Shown here one piece after another: positions 26,973 to 36,819 of a stretch of 64,000 bases of DNA. Under the pieces are notes generated by a model, which worked only from the letters and a program-made list of their open reading frames with translations, did not search any database and was not told the DNA's origin. Each line of letters begins with the position of its first letter. Position 1 is the first letter of the stretch. Made by a program: the position numbers and the translations under genes. This DNA is from Candidatus Poseidoniales archaeon (GTDB lineage Archaea; Thermoplasmatota; Poseidoniia; Poseidoniales; Poseidoniaceae), in the NCBI GenBank assembly GCA_003602415.1, contig QQSK01000010.1, positions 66,691-130,690 of the forward strand, written 5' to 3'.

Positions 26973-27263
26973 TTAGTAGTGTGATGATGTATCATCCTTG
27001 TTGTCTTTCTTCCAGGCCTTGTAACAAGATTTGCAAACACGTACACGGTTTTTGCGAACTTCGAACCCGCCTTCACCCCATGTTTCTATTGCATTTTCTT
27101 GACTCAATGAACGTCCGCCTTTGTGCTTGTCGGCAAATCCATCACAACTAGAGATACAACAAGGGATCTCTCCTGGCTTTTCTTCTTTCTTTGAATTCGA
27201 CTTCTTACGCTTACTAGAAGGGATTCTAACTTTACGTTGTACACGGTCAGTACGACGGCTCAT
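26973..27263 (-). CDS. small basic zinc-binding protein downstream of TFB
   Basis: A 96-aa protein starting MSRRTDRVQRKVRIPSS, with a very Lys/Arg/Ser-rich N-terminal half and a cysteine-rich part. The cysteines are IPCCISSCDGF and RVCKSCYKAW, which suggests one zinc site, with KGGRSLSQENAIETWG between. It is probably a nucleic-acid-binding protein. The gene starts 37 bases after the tfb stop on the same strand, so the two may be co-transcribed. I do not recognise the family. Confidence 0.65.
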   Translation of the reverse strand: MSRRTDRVQRKVRIPSSKRKKSNSKKEEKPGEIPCCISSCDGFADKHKGGRSLSQENAIETWGEGGFEVRKNRVRVCKSCYKAWKKDNKDDTSSHY

Positions 27264-27300
27264 GTTGCAATGGGGAAGACTAGTACAAATGAACATTACT

Positions 27301-28323
27301 TCAATTCTTACCAGATTCGCCCATACTCTTGAAGACACCCTCAACCAAGCGGTTGAGGCCGCGGAGGGTTACTTCGGAGACATTGGCAACCTTGCAAATC
27401 TCAGCTTGCGTTCTCTTGTTACCTGATTCAACCGCCGCTTTGTAGATTAGCGCAGCTGCTACACCCATCGGCTTCTTTCCTTGCCAAACATCAACATGTG
27501 GCTTCAGTTTGGACCATAGTCTGTCCACATGTAGTACAGTATTCGGAGGCAGTTCCAAGTCGCTGATGAACTTGGAAAAATAAACGTCCGGCGAAGAAAC
27601 CTTCTGAAGGCGACATTCTCTAGCGATTCTTCGAATCATTCTGGACAATTCCTTCTCGCTCACTTCAAACGCCTCTGCTACGTCCGCTATTTGGCGTGGA
27701 ACATCTGCATTTCTGGCGACCAGATAGGTGCAGGCTGCAGTAACCCCAGCAATTGAACGACCGACGACGTAACCCTTTCTGGAAAGAATACCGTACAAGC
27801 GGCAGGCTTCTTCCTGCAAAGACCTAGGGAGCCCAGATTTATCACGAATCATCATGATTGGCTTAACCAAGTTACGAGTCTGCCCTGTGTTCTTAGAACG
27901 CTCATCGATGACTCGGCGTCTTCGCCAATCACTTCTGGATTTGGATGAGATGCCATGACGGCCAGCAGCTCCAGATGAAAGGTCGGACACGGAGATAGTG
28001 GTGTTGAGCCCTCTATCAGCTAAAGTAAACGTTGACGGAGCTCCAACTCTTGAGCGGTCAGTGGTACTGTCGTGGTTTGTCCACTCAGCACCAGGATCAA
28101 TGCTATTCTCTTCAACGACCAATCCACAACTGCCACAAGAAACCTCTCCACGGGATGTATCGGTCTTCCAATCTACAACGCCACATTCAACGCATGGCTG
28201 AGTGTGACCATCGGTGATTCTGCGCTGAGGACGGTTTGCGCCAAGTCCTCCGCGTGCACGGTCGTTTCTTTGTAGGTTGTCTGTTCTGTCTGCTTGTCGG
28301 CGGATATTTTCGTCGTGTTCCAT
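27301..28323 (-). CDS. tfb: transcription initiation factor TFB
   Basis: The archaeal TFIIB homologue that binds BRE/TBP-DNA and recruits RNA polymerase. The 340-aa protein has a basic N-terminal tail, a zinc ribbon with C44, C47, C63 and C66, a B-finger/linker region (AEWTNHDSTTDRSRVGAP), and two cyclin-like repeats starting near 150 (ERSKNTGQTRNLVKPIMM region) and 245 (SPDVYFSKFISDLEL). The extra ~35-residue N-terminal tail (MEHDENIRRQADRTDN) is longer than in most TFBs. It is transcribed away from purA over a 306-base gap. Confidence 0.95.
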   Translation of the reverse strand: MEHDENIRRQADRTDNLQRNDRARGGLGANRPQRRITDGHTQPCVECGVVDWKTDTSRGEVSCGSCGLVVEENSIDPGAEWTNHDSTTDRSRVGAPSTFTLADRGLNTTISVSDLSSGAAGRHGISSKSRSDWRRRRVIDERSKNTGQTRNLVKPIMMIRDKSGLPRSLQEEACRLYGILSRKGYVVGRSIAGVTAACTYLVARNADVPRQIADVAEAFEVSEKELSRMIRRIARECRLQKVSSPDVYFSKFISDLELPPNTVLHVDRLWSKLKPHVDVWQGKKPMGVAAALIYKAAVESGNKRTQAEICKVANVSEVTLRGLNRLVEGVFKSMGESGKN

Positions 28324-28629
28324 GTCTTCTCAACTCCAGGTTACGTAGTTAGGGCAACCGTTCTTAAAGATATCGGAGGCAATCCCACTTTGTGGTCGCC
28401 TGACTACGGCATCTTAGTCGCCCTTCTTCGAGTAACAATAGTTATGCGACGGCGTAGTACTTAAACCCGTGGTTTTCTTGCATCAAAACCTAGTTTCCAC
28501 CTACTAGAAACAAACAATACATTTGGTTTCAGTTTAAGGTACAAAAATGCAGAAAATAGCAGTTTTCTAGAAAAATCAACTAGCGCATAGTTCAAGCACT
28601 CCTTTCTATGCGCAAGGAATGGGAATACT
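28324..28629. other. divergent intergenic region tfb / purA
   Basis: A 306-base gap with no convincing gene. It holds TATA-like words on the minus strand (CTTTAAGA around 28365, about 42 bases before the tfb ATG, and GTTTAAGT around 28458). On the plus strand GTTTAAGG lies around 28530, about 100 bases before purA. The second half (28490-28600) is A/T-rich. The length suggests controlled promoters in both directions, but I cannot define operators. Confidence 0.35.
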
Positions 28630-29916
28630 ATGCCAGCAACGGTTGTACTCGGCGCTCAATGGGGAGATGAAGGCAAGGGTAAACTTGTCGATAGATTAGC
28701 AGAAGATGCAACATGGGTTGCTAGATTCCAAGGCGGCAACAATGCAGGGCACACTGTAGTGCTTGGCGATAGAGTACTCAAATTCCACCTATTACCTTCA
28801 GGAATAACTCGTGAAGAGTGTAACCTTATTCTTGGTGATGGGATGGTTATCGACCCTTGGGTATTGGATAGAGAACTCAATGATTGGGTTGCAGGAGGAG
28901 GAAATGATCCTGCTGGAAAGAGATTATTCATTTCAAACAGAGCACACATTATCCTACCATATCACACCTATATTGATGGCCTAGACAAGAAGATTGGAAC
29001 CACAGGTAGAGGTATAGGACCAACATATGCTGACAAGATTAACAGAATAGGTCTAAGATTCGCCGATCTTAAGCACTGCAATTTCCAAGAGATGGCTGAC
29101 CGTCAAAACCAGGCATTAGAAAATGCAGGATGTCGCCAAAGAGTGAATTCTGGAGAGCTGGAAGAACAAATTGGTTGGATTCTAGAGAGATTTGGTTCTG
29201 CGATAACCGATACAGGTATTCTACTGGACAACGCCTTGAAAATGGGTGAACGAGTTATTCTAGAGGGTGCGCAAGGTTGTCTTCTAGACATTGACCAAGG
29301 AACATTCCCTTATGTCACATCATCTGTTACTTCAAGAGGAAACGCAACCCATGGTGCAGGAATTCATCCAGGACATGTAGACACCGTGATTGGAATTACT
29401 AAAGCCTACATCACAAGAGTTGGTAATGGCCATATGCCTACAGAATTGTTCGATGAAGACGGCGACCATTTAGGGACCGTAGGTCATGAATTTGGAACCA
29501 CCACTGGAAGAAAGAGAAGATGTGGTTGGTTTGATGCAGTAGTAATGAGACATGCAAACAGAATTAATGGTTTCACCGAGATTGCTCTAACAAAACTGGA
29601 TGTATTGGGAGGACTTGATGAAATCAAGATTTGTATAGGATACAAGATGGGTGATGTGGAACTCAACGAAATGCCCGCTAGTGCGATTGCGTTAGAGGAT
29701 TGTGAACCGATTTATGTCACTATGCCAGGATTTGCATCTCATTCGCTTGAAGAATGGCTAGGTATTGCTCAAAAATGTAATTCTGAAGGACTCGGATTTA
29801 CGGGATTACCAGCAGCTGCTCAAAATTATATCACTAAATTAGAATCAATTCTTGGTGTAACTATCTCCTCGGTAGGGCTTGGTCCAGACCGTGATGCAAC
29901 TGTCGACCGCGTGTGA
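28630..29916 (+). CDS. purA: adenylosuccinate synthetase
   Basis: Joins IMP and aspartate, using GTP, in AMP synthesis. The 428-aa protein has the P-loop GDEGKGK (12-18), the GGNNAGHTVV segment with the catalytic His, GTTGRGIGPTYADK near 125, EGAQGCLLDIDQGTFPYVTSS near 215 and RKRRCGWFDA near 297. Length and motifs are those of the common bacterial-type enzyme rather than the short archaeal form. The ATG at 28630 begins the conserved MPATVVLGAQWGDEG. A tRNA-Ala follows after 35 bases. Confidence 0.96.
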   Translation: MPATVVLGAQWGDEGKGKLVDRLAEDATWVARFQGGNNAGHTVVLGDRVLKFHLLPSGITREECNLILGDGMVIDPWVLDRELNDWVAGGGNDPAGKRLFISNRAHIILPYHTYIDGLDKKIGTTGRGIGPTYADKINRIGLRFADLKHCNFQEMADRQNQALENAGCRQRVNSGELEEQIGWILERFGSAITDTGILLDNALKMGERVILEGAQGCLLDIDQGTFPYVTSSVTSRGNATHGAGIHPGHVDTVIGITKAYITRVGNGHMPTELFDEDGDHLGTVGHEFGTTTGRKRRCGWFDAVVMRHANRINGFTEIALTKLDVLGGLDEIKICIGYKMGDVELNEMPASAIALEDCEPIYVTMPGFASHSLEEWLGIAQKCNSEGLGFTGLPAAAQNYITKLESILGVTISSVGLGPDRDATVDRV

Positions 29917-29951
29917 ATCCTCAAAAGGGAGAAGCGTGCCGCAGGGAATAA

Positions 29952-30027
29952 GGGCGCTTAGCTCAGCTGGAAGAGCGCTTGGTTTGCAACCAAGCGGCCG
30001 GGGGTTCAAATCCCCCAGCGTCCACCA
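29952..30027 (+). tRNA. tRNA-Ala (anticodon TGC), CCA encoded
   Basis: A full cloverleaf: acceptor GGGCGCT / AGCGTCC with one G-U pair, D arm GCTC...GAGC, anticodon stem CTTGG / CCAAG with loop TTTGCAA (anticodon TGC), T arm GGGGG TTCAAAT CCCCC, discriminator A and a genomically encoded CCA at 30025-30027. It has no intron. Confidence 0.97.
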
Positions 30028-30132
30028 TTCAATCGACTGGTTTCGTGTGTATCAAACTTTGACAACCAATAATGAGATTGAGAACGTGTTCTTCCAAAAC
30101 TTACAAAGACACACCAACATTAGTAACTCACG

Positions 30133-30612
30133 ATGGACATAGAAACAGCGGCCAACATTGGTGAGGCCGTAAGTGGAATTGCTATCTTGTTCACGCTATT
30201 ATTCAGCCTGCGTCAAATCAAGTTTTGGAACGAAAATAGACGTTACGAAATTGGGAGAGATCTTGCTAACCACCTTTCTGACCCTTTGATTCATAGAGGT
30301 TTTTCAGTCAGCATGACCAAACTTCATGATGACATCACAATCCAAGATATTGCAGGACTCGACCGAGAAGAAAAAAATGCAATGAATGCTATGATGATTG
30401 GAATTAACAACATAGGATTACTGGCAAAGCATGGACATCTATCTATGGATTTAGTAGATGCATTTTATGGACGCTATGTGAGAGTTTTCGGAAGCCGATG
30501 GAGACGAGCAATCGATGTTTTCACATCCGCTAATCAAGGAGATGTTTCAGAGGATGAAACCGATGTCTGGGATGGTATGCTTTGGCTGATGCACGCATTA
30601 AAGAAGGATTGA
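30133..30612 (+). CDS. small membrane-anchored protein, unknown function
   Basis: A 159-aa protein with one N-terminal membrane helix (IGEAVSGIAILFTLLFSL, about 8-26) followed by a soluble helical domain. Features such as LRQIKFWNENRRYEIGRDLA and DREEKNAMNAMMIGINNIGLLAKHG resemble DUF4760-like proteins, which also have an N-terminal helix and a FxxxR helical core. That likeness is by eye only. It is convergent with the subtilisin gene 24 bases away. Confidence 0.6.
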   Translation: MDIETAANIGEAVSGIAILFTLLFSLRQIKFWNENRRYEIGRDLANHLSDPLIHRGFSVSMTKLHDDITIQDIAGLDREEKNAMNAMMIGINNIGLLAKHGHLSMDLVDAFYGRYVRVFGSRWRRAIDVFTSANQGDVSEDETDVWDGMLWLMHALKKD

Positions 30613-30636
30613 GCGGAACGGTGCTGTGAATACTGT

Positions 30637-33153
30637 TCATACTTCGTCTTCAGATTCATCTGCTAGTGTAGCCATCTGAATTTCTTCTTTTTCGTTACGC
30701 ATAGAATATCCTGCTCCACCTGCTGCCAAAAGAATTAGCACTAGAATGAAGAACATAGTCACTGGATTATCCGAAAACAATTGTGCAATTGACGAAAACA
30801 ACCCCTCGTCGCTATCACCATTGTTTGATGCCTTAGGCTTGATCAGAGAAATTACTCCCGCTTGGTCGTATGCTGGTTTAGTGAATGTCAACATACCATC
30901 CATTGAACTGTCATACATGTCTGATGGTGTGGCAGGATTCAAATCTGAATAGAAATCTGGCCTTTGGTCAAATTGGATATCCACTGGCTGTGATAGATCT
31001 AAGGTAAGCATTACATCTACAGTATATGGTATTCTAGATTCAAAGAATTCGATATCTTCAATGAAACCGAATACTGTAATGGCCTGTCCTGAAATATCGA
31101 ACTCGGCCCACTTACCCCATGCAGATTCGTCCACATCAAGGTCATAATACCATGAATCTGCTTGTCTAATACCTGCTCCTTGAGCATCATTACTTCCATC
31201 CTCTGCAAGGTCGATAGATAGTTGTAAAGCGCCAGCTTGAGCAGTATCACTGTCAAATTCAGTTGCTGTGAATGTTGCTTCTAGACGAGTTGTACCATTT
31301 GGAATCCAAACATAATGTGCGTCTTCAGTATAGTAAACCGCCCCTGTTGCACCATTGTTGAAATGGTTCCAATCTCCCTTCCAGGAATGGCGTACTCGGT
31401 CAGTATTTACTGGAATTGTAGTATCTACCATCATGTTCTCATAAATTTCGTAAGCATCCCATACATTGTATTCAGGATGATCTACAATTCCATCATTGTC
31501 TTGGTCTCTCATCAATTGAAGAGTTCTAGCTAATGCAACTGCAGCATCAGTGTCTGTCAATCCATGTCCAACTCTCCAATCATGACATTTGCCAGTCGTA
31601 CTACGATAGCATTCTGCAGGAATATCAGCACATGCGTCTTCGTCATTTCCTGCCTCACAAGAGTTGGCCATACCTTCGTATCTAGCAGTTAATTCAAGAA
31701 TTAGTTCAATCTCATGAACTCGGCTGTAATTTGCTTGGTTCCAGTCTTCATATTGTGCATAAGCTGCTGTTCCATCTCCACCTACAATACTCGAGCCGAA
31801 ATCATGGTCGTCTCTATGATAATCAGCGACTCCCAAAGATGGTGCGACATCTAGCAATACACCAGCCATTCCGCCCACGTGAGGAGTTGCCATCGAAGTG
31901 CCAGAGATGGACATGTAGTACAGGTCACCTTGTGCTCTTGTGGAGGCATCAATTGCAGTAGCTCTTGGCGCAGTAGCCCATATGTCTCGCCCAGGCGCAC
32001 CTACGTCAGGCCATGTATGCTGCTGATTCATACAACCTCTAGAGGAGAATGATGTTACCGCTGTTCCATCATGAGTTAATGCAGCAACAGAAATTGCCGA
32101 AGGAGTGTTTGCATATACATTGGTTCGCAAATCACCTGAGCATTCACCACCAGAACCTCCAGAGTTAGATGCTGCAAATATTACTGCAACGCTATTGTCA
32201 AAGGTCAACATATCTGTCAATTGTGCAATGACTCCATTGGGGTCGTAATCTCCATCGGTACCCCAAGAGTTTGAAACAACACGAACATGATACGGGTTCT
32301 GTCCAGGAATCGAATGAGCATATGTCCATTCCAATCCTTGCTCAGCAGCGAAAATAGATGCTCCATCTCCAGTTCCTAATGCTACTAATTGACCACCCTT
32401 TGCAACTCCAGCCCTTCTTCCTCCAGAAGCATCGCCATTACCCGCAATAGTTCCACCAACGTGAGTGCCGTGTCCTGAGGATGTGTCGGAGTTTCTTGTT
32501 TCCGACCAAGTGACTCCGTTGAACTTAGCAGAATAAATCACCTTTTCACCAGTCCATGGCTCTAGATAATCAAAATCAGGATGGCCTGCATCAACACCTG
32601 TGTCCAAATCTACGATTGCTGTTCCATCACCATCCCATTCGGAGAACGAAAGGTCGACTTCTCTCTGGACTTCACCAGAAGGCAAAATGATGGCTCTATC
32701 CCATACATCTGTTGCTCTTACAACATGGGTAGTTTCGTGCATCATAATCCCTGGCCCTGTCGGGTCTCCTCCCCATTCAGGAGGTAGGTAGAAGAAATCT
32801 AGTGGCTTGTCCAATTCGAGATATTCAATACGTTCCCATGTAGAAAGTCTACGAATATCAGATGCTGTTCCTTCAATCAAACCACCGTCGACAAGAGGAG
32901 CATGTCCTAAAATTTCGAAGCCTGATTCAGTCATGTACAATTCATCACTTTCTTCGACTGGCGAATTCAGTTGGAAAATTACTGGAAGGATTGTGTTCTG
33001 GTCAACAGTATCTAGTTTGTCTACAAGATCTTTGTTCATTTTCGACATATCGCCATAAGGATTCACAGAATCCGCTAAAGGTGATGCTATTGCACCAAAC
33101 ATAAGCAATTGAAGCACGATTGCGCAAATCGACACACTTCGTATAGATGTCAT
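30637..33153 (-). CDS. secreted subtilisin-like serine protease, membrane anchored
   Basis: An 838-aa S8 family protease. It has a signal peptide (about 1-24), a pro-region (about 30-125), then the catalytic domain with D184 (DLDTGVD), H228 (SSGHGTHVGG), the oxyanion N330 (AASNSGG) and S420 (GTSMATPHVGG). After about 560 there are beta domains (PPC or CBM-like), then one membrane helix (MFFILVLILLAAGGAGY, about 805-821) and a short cytoplasmic tail. The protease is therefore probably displayed on the cell surface to digest external protein, which suits a protein-eating marine archaeon. The triad and oxyanion hole are all intact. Confidence 0.93.
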   Translation of the reverse strand: MTSIRSVSICAIVLQLLMFGAIASPLADSVNPYGDMSKMNKDLVDKLDTVDQNTILPVIFQLNSPVEESDELYMTESGFEILGHAPLVDGGLIEGTASDIRRLSTWERIEYLELDKPLDFFYLPPEWGGDPTGPGIMMHETTHVVRATDVWDRAIILPSGEVQREVDLSFSEWDGDGTAIVDLDTGVDAGHPDFDYLEPWTGEKVIYSAKFNGVTWSETRNSDTSSGHGTHVGGTIAGNGDASGGRRAGVAKGGQLVALGTGDGASIFAAEQGLEWTYAHSIPGQNPYHVRVVSNSWGTDGDYDPNGVIAQLTDMLTFDNSVAVIFAASNSGGSGGECSGDLRTNVYANTPSAISVAALTHDGTAVTSFSSRGCMNQQHTWPDVGAPGRDIWATAPRATAIDASTRAQGDLYYMSISGTSMATPHVGGMAGVLLDVAPSLGVADYHRDDHDFGSSIVGGDGTAAYAQYEDWNQANYSRVHEIELILELTARYEGMANSCEAGNDEDACADIPAECYRSTTGKCHDWRVGHGLTDTDAAVALARTLQLMRDQDNDGIVDHPEYNVWDAYEIYENMMVDTTIPVNTDRVRHSWKGDWNHFNNGATGAVYYTEDAHYVWIPNGTTRLEATFTATEFDSDTAQAGALQLSIDLAEDGSNDAQGAGIRQADSWYYDLDVDESAWGKWAEFDISGQAITVFGFIEDIEFFESRIPYTVDVMLTLDLSQPVDIQFDQRPDFYSDLNPATPSDMYDSSMDGMLTFTKPAYDQAGVISLIKPKASNNGDSDEGLFSSIAQLFSDNPVTMFFILVLILLAAGGAGYSMRNEKEEIQMATLADESEDEV

Positions 33154-33293
33154 GATAATTTCCGCTTCGATTCTTCATATAATGATGATGGAGGTTTGGG
33201 CAATACTGAAAATTGGGTCGATGTGGAGATTTTATTATCGCTCAGTGAACAATTACGGTAACAACAAAATGCTACCTATCATGCCTTCAAATC

Positions 33294-33797
33294 ATGTCAA
33301 ACTCCGAACTGGTCAATTCACTCGGCCTTCAAAACCAGTCTTACGCCTCTTCTTTCGATGGCCAAGGAGTTATTGGACAGGCTGGGAAAGGACTGTTGAT
33401 TCTCACTTGCATGGATTCAAGAATAATTCCACACCAAATCTTCAACTTAGATATTGGCGATGTTAAAGTCGTAAGGAATGCAGGAGGGCAATTAAATCCT
33501 GAAGTCGAGAAAGATATAGTCTTGGCAAGCCATCTTCTGAACTGCCACACAATTCTGATAATGCCTCATACCAAATGCGCAATGGCAAGTATGCCACTTG
33601 CAGATGTTCGAACTCGATTAGAAGATTTATCGGGTAAAGATTTCTCACAATTTAATCCTCGAATGATTGACGATAGAGAATCAAAATTGAGAGCAGATGT
33701 AAAGTCATTACAAGAGAATGAGTTGATCAAAGATGATGTGAGCATCATAGGTGCTGTATTTGATGTTGATACTGGTTTGGTAAATTGGCTTGATTAA
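33294..33797 (+). CDS. beta-carbonic anhydrase
   Basis: Interconverts CO2 and bicarbonate with zinc. The 167-aa protein has the full beta-class set: C39, D41 and R43 in LTCMDSR, and H92 and C95 in PHTKCAM, plus VVRNAGGQLNPEV between. The length is near that of the short, cab-type archaeal/bacterial enzymes. It lies in the gap behind the divergent protease gene and before gatD. The bicarbonate could feed the acyl-CoA carboxylase encoded 1.4 kb downstream; that link is inference. Confidence 0.9.
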   Translation: MSNSELVNSLGLQNQSYASSFDGQGVIGQAGKGLLILTCMDSRIIPHQIFNLDIGDVKVVRNAGGQLNPEVEKDIVLASHLLNCHTILIMPHTKCAMASMPLADVRTRLEDLSGKDFSQFNPRMIDDRESKLRADVKSLQENELIKDDVSIIGAVFDVDTGLVNWLD

Positions 33798-33880
33798 CTT
33801 ACTACGCAAAATAGTGCATGGCACAAATAACATTCAATTCAGATTAGGGTGTTTGAATTATTTGAATCACTAACATTCAA

Positions 33881-35218
33881 GTGGCATCAGAACTAGGCTA
33901 CCTCATGGTAGAGATGCCCACTATTGGAAAGCGAGTCAGAATGGTGGCGGAGGGGCCTGCTGGAAGTACCGCTCATGAAGGAGTGGTTTTACCAGGTGCA
34001 GCCCAAGACCATATCACAGTCAAACTGGTTAATGGATACAATGTTAGCTACCCAATAGATTGCATAAAATCAATTGATGAAATTAGCGATAAAGAGCAAA
34101 AGGAAAGTGTTGTAGAAGGTATTCAACAAAATGAACAATTGCCTAAAGTTACAATTATTCACACCGGAGGAACAATCGCCTCAAAGGTAGATTACGAAAC
34201 TGGAGCAGTTATTGCAAGATTTGAGCCCCAAGAATTGCTTTCCAGTGTACCAGAGATAATGGAAATCGCCAATATCGATGCTGTAAAATTAGGAAATATG
34301 TGGTCGGATGACATTCGTCCACAACACTGGAATCAGATGATCGATGCTTGTGTAGAAGCCTTTGATTCCGGTTCGAAAGGGGTGGTAATAACTCATGGAA
34401 CTGACACTCTACATGTCAGCGCCTCTGCTCTATCATTCGCTTTTGCAGGAGAAGGAGGCCGGCCAGCTGGAAGAATTGTGTTCACCGGTTCTCAGCGATC
34501 TTCGGATAGGGCTTCATCGGATGCAACTGAAAACCTTCTATCCGCTGTATACTGGGCGGCAAACGGTCCAGAAGTCACTGGCGAAGGAGATACTGCTGTC
34601 ACGATTATGCATGCTGGTTCAGGAGATGGCATTTGTGCGGTAAGCCCAGGGGTTGGAGTTCGAAAGATGCATTCAACTCGAAGAGATGCCTTCCAAATGG
34701 TCAATGGTGAGAGAATCGGCGAGATTACCATCTCGAGGCAGGGGTTGACTCACACGACAACTGTAGGACAACAAACCCGTTCGGTAATGGCGCCTACAAA
34801 ATACAATACAGAAGTGAAAATTGCTCAATTTATCGCAGGCCCTCATCTTCATTCGGATTTGTTAGAGGCGGCGGTTAATGCCGGCTATTCTGCAATACTA
34901 ATTCATGGCACAGGTCTAGGTCACCTTCCTATTGAAAATCCAAATGGCGATGCACCTGAAAACGACAAACTTGCAAAATATATCGCAACTTGTCCGGTAC
35001 CAGTAGTAGTTGCAAACCAGTGTATCAATGGACCTATCGACTTGAACGTATATTCTAAAGGCAGACATCAGCAGGAAATTGGAGTATTAGGGCATGGCTC
35101 AACCAGTTCACCTGAAGCATTGTTAGCGAAAATTCACTGGGCGATTTCCAATGAAAAGAATTTGGAAGTTTTATCTCAAAACCTATGTGGAGAGAATCAA
35201 AAGTCGTTGATGAATTGA
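33881..35218 (+). CDS. gatD: Glu-tRNA(Gln) amidotransferase subunit D
   Basis: GatD is the asparaginase-like, ammonia-releasing subunit of the archaeal GatDE enzyme, which turns Glu-tRNA(Gln) into Gln-tRNA(Gln). The protein has an N-terminal beta-barrel part (GKRVRMVAEGPAGSTAHEG), then the amidase with VTIIHTGGTIASKVDYETGAV, THGTDTLH, TGSQRSSDRASSDATEN and VGVRKMHSTRRDAF. The reactive threonines, aspartate and lysine of asparaginases are all there. The first codon is GTG at 33881, or ATG at 33905. No gatE is seen beside it, so the partner must be elsewhere. Confidence 0.94.
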   Translation: MASELGYLMVEMPTIGKRVRMVAEGPAGSTAHEGVVLPGAAQDHITVKLVNGYNVSYPIDCIKSIDEISDKEQKESVVEGIQQNEQLPKVTIIHTGGTIASKVDYETGAVIARFEPQELLSSVPEIMEIANIDAVKLGNMWSDDIRPQHWNQMIDACVEAFDSGSKGVVITHGTDTLHVSASALSFAFAGEGGRPAGRIVFTGSQRSSDRASSDATENLLSAVYWAANGPEVTGEGDTAVTIMHAGSGDGICAVSPGVGVRKMHSTRRDAFQMVNGERIGEITISRQGLTHTTTVGQQTRSVMAPTKYNTEVKIAQFIAGPHLHSDLLEAAVNAGYSAILIHGTGLGHLPIENPNGDAPENDKLAKYIATCPVPVVVANQCINGPIDLNVYSKGRHQQEIGVLGHGSTSSPEALLAKIHWAISNEKNLEVLSQNLCGENQKSLMN

Positions 35219-35256
35219 CCGCTTTAATGAAGAACCGCAAAGGAGTGGAAGGTGAT

Positions 35257-36819
35257 ATGTCGAAAGATTCGAGCGACGCGCTCGAGGATTTGAGATACCG
35301 TCGCGAGCAAGCTCGTTTAGGTGGTGGATTGAAGCGCCAGGAGAGCATTCGAATCTCTGGAAGAGGCACTGCAAGAGACCGTGTACGCAACCTTTTGGAC
35401 GAAGACTCATTTGTTGAAGTCGACACATTCCTTACTCACAGAACCTCAGACCACGGCATGTTCATGCATGAAACACTGGGTGATGGAGTAATATGCGGCC
35501 ATGGGACAATAGATGGAAGAAGAGTTTACTGTTTTGCTCAAGATTTCTCAGTTCATGGAGGCTCAATGGGTGAAATGCACGCCAAAAAAATCGCTAAGGT
35601 CGTTGAAATGGCTGAACGAACAAAGGTGCCTCTAATTGGAATCTGGGATGGAGGAGGTCAGCGTGCTCAGGACGGAGTGGCTGCTTTAGGAGGCACTGGG
35701 GAACTTCTTGATAGGTTAGTTCAATGCTCAGGCAGAATCCCAATGATTTCACTGGTTTTAGGACCGGTAGTAGGAGTCTCAGCACTGGGTGCAAGCCTTG
35801 CAGACTTCACAATATTAGGTAATGAGCATGGTCAGTTATTCATGTCATCTCCACTAGAAACTCCAGAATGTATCAGTGGAGAAGTTGATGCTGCAGGATT
35901 GGGTGGCGCTACATTACACGCAAGCCGATCAGGTATTGCATGTTTAATCGCTGATGATGAAGAGGAGGCATGTGCTCTTGCAGCAGATATTCTTGGTTTC
36001 TTACCAGACAATAACGCATCCAGCCCTCCGGTTGAACCAACTGCAGATGACCCTATGCGATTGAATCCAGAACTTACCACTCTAGTTCCAGACAATCCTA
36101 ACCGGCCATATGACATGGTCAAGGTCATAGAAGAAATCGTGGATGATGGGATATTCATGGAATTATTCAATTCATATGCAGAGAATATCGTTATCGGTTT
36201 CGCCAGACTAGATGGCAAAACCGTTGGGGTCGTGGCAAATCAACCAAAGGTCTTGGCAGGATGTTTAGATATTGATGCATCCATCAAGGCAGCGAGATTC
36301 ATTCGAACCTGTGATGCATTCAACATCCCATTGGTTACATTCGAAGACGTTCCTGGATTCTTGCCTGGAGTTGTGCAAGAATGGGGTGGTATCATCCGTC
36401 ACGGAGCAAAATTACTGTTTGCTTATGCTGAAGCAACAGTGCCCAAGATGACACTTGTGACAAGAAAGGCGTATGGAGGGGCATATCTTGCCATGAGTTG
36501 TAAGCACCTCCAATCGGATTACAATATTGCTTGGCCAACTGCAGAATTAGCAGTAATGGGAGCAGAGGGTGCGGTAAATATCATCCATCGTAGAGAAATA
36601 GCGGCTGCTGAAGAGGGTAAGAAAGAAGAAACTCGATTGCAGCTAGTTGATGAATACAAATCCAAATTTGGCGACCCATATGTTGCAGCGAGAAATGGGT
36701 GGCTAGATGATGTAATCGAGCCTGAAGAGAGCCGTGTAAGATTAATTCGAGCACTTAGAATTCTTTCTTCAAAGAGAGAATGGTCACCACCAAAGAAGCA
36801 CGGCAATATTCCGTTGTGA
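35257..36819 (+). CDS. acyl-CoA carboxylase carboxyltransferase (beta) subunit
   Basis: The biotin-dependent carboxyltransferase of propionyl-/acetyl-CoA carboxylase. From the ATG at 35257 it is 520 aa. It has two crotonase-like halves: the N-terminal half with FAQDFSVHGGSMGEMHAKKI and IWDGGGQRAQDGVAALGG, and the C-terminal half with VGVVANQPKVLAGCLDIDAS, PGFLPGVVQEWGGIIRHGAK and RKAYGGAYLAMSCKHL. Length and order match PccB/MmdA. The biotin carboxylase and biotin carrier are not in the window. The frame opens earlier inside gatD, but the region before 35257 is not family-like. Confidence 0.93.
   Translation: MSKDSSDALEDLRYRREQARLGGGLKRQESIRISGRGTARDRVRNLLDEDSFVEVDTFLTHRTSDHGMFMHETLGDGVICGHGTIDGRRVYCFAQDFSVHGGSMGEMHAKKIAKVVEMAERTKVPLIGIWDGGGQRAQDGVAALGGTGELLDRLVQCSGRIPMISLVLGPVVGVSALGASLADFTILGNEHGQLFMSSPLETPECISGEVDAAGLGGATLHASRSGIACLIADDEEEACALAADILGFLPDNNASSPPVEPTADDPMRLNPELTTLVPDNPNRPYDMVKVIEEIVDDGIFMELFNSYAENIVIGFARLDGKTVGVVANQPKVLAGCLDIDASIKAARFIRTCDAFNIPLVTFEDVPGFLPGVVQEWGGIIRHGAKLLFAYAEATVPKMTLVTRKAYGGAYLAMSCKHLQSDYNIAWPTAELAVMGAEGAVNIIHRREIAAAEEGKKEETRLQLVDEYKSKFGDPYVAARNGWLDDVIEPEESRVRLIRALRILSSKREWSPPKKHGNIPL

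Noticed and set aside
33881-35218. GatD as a plain L-asparaginase
   Set aside because: The N-terminal barrel region, the length and the VRKMHSTRRDAF region fit GatD better than simple asparaginases.
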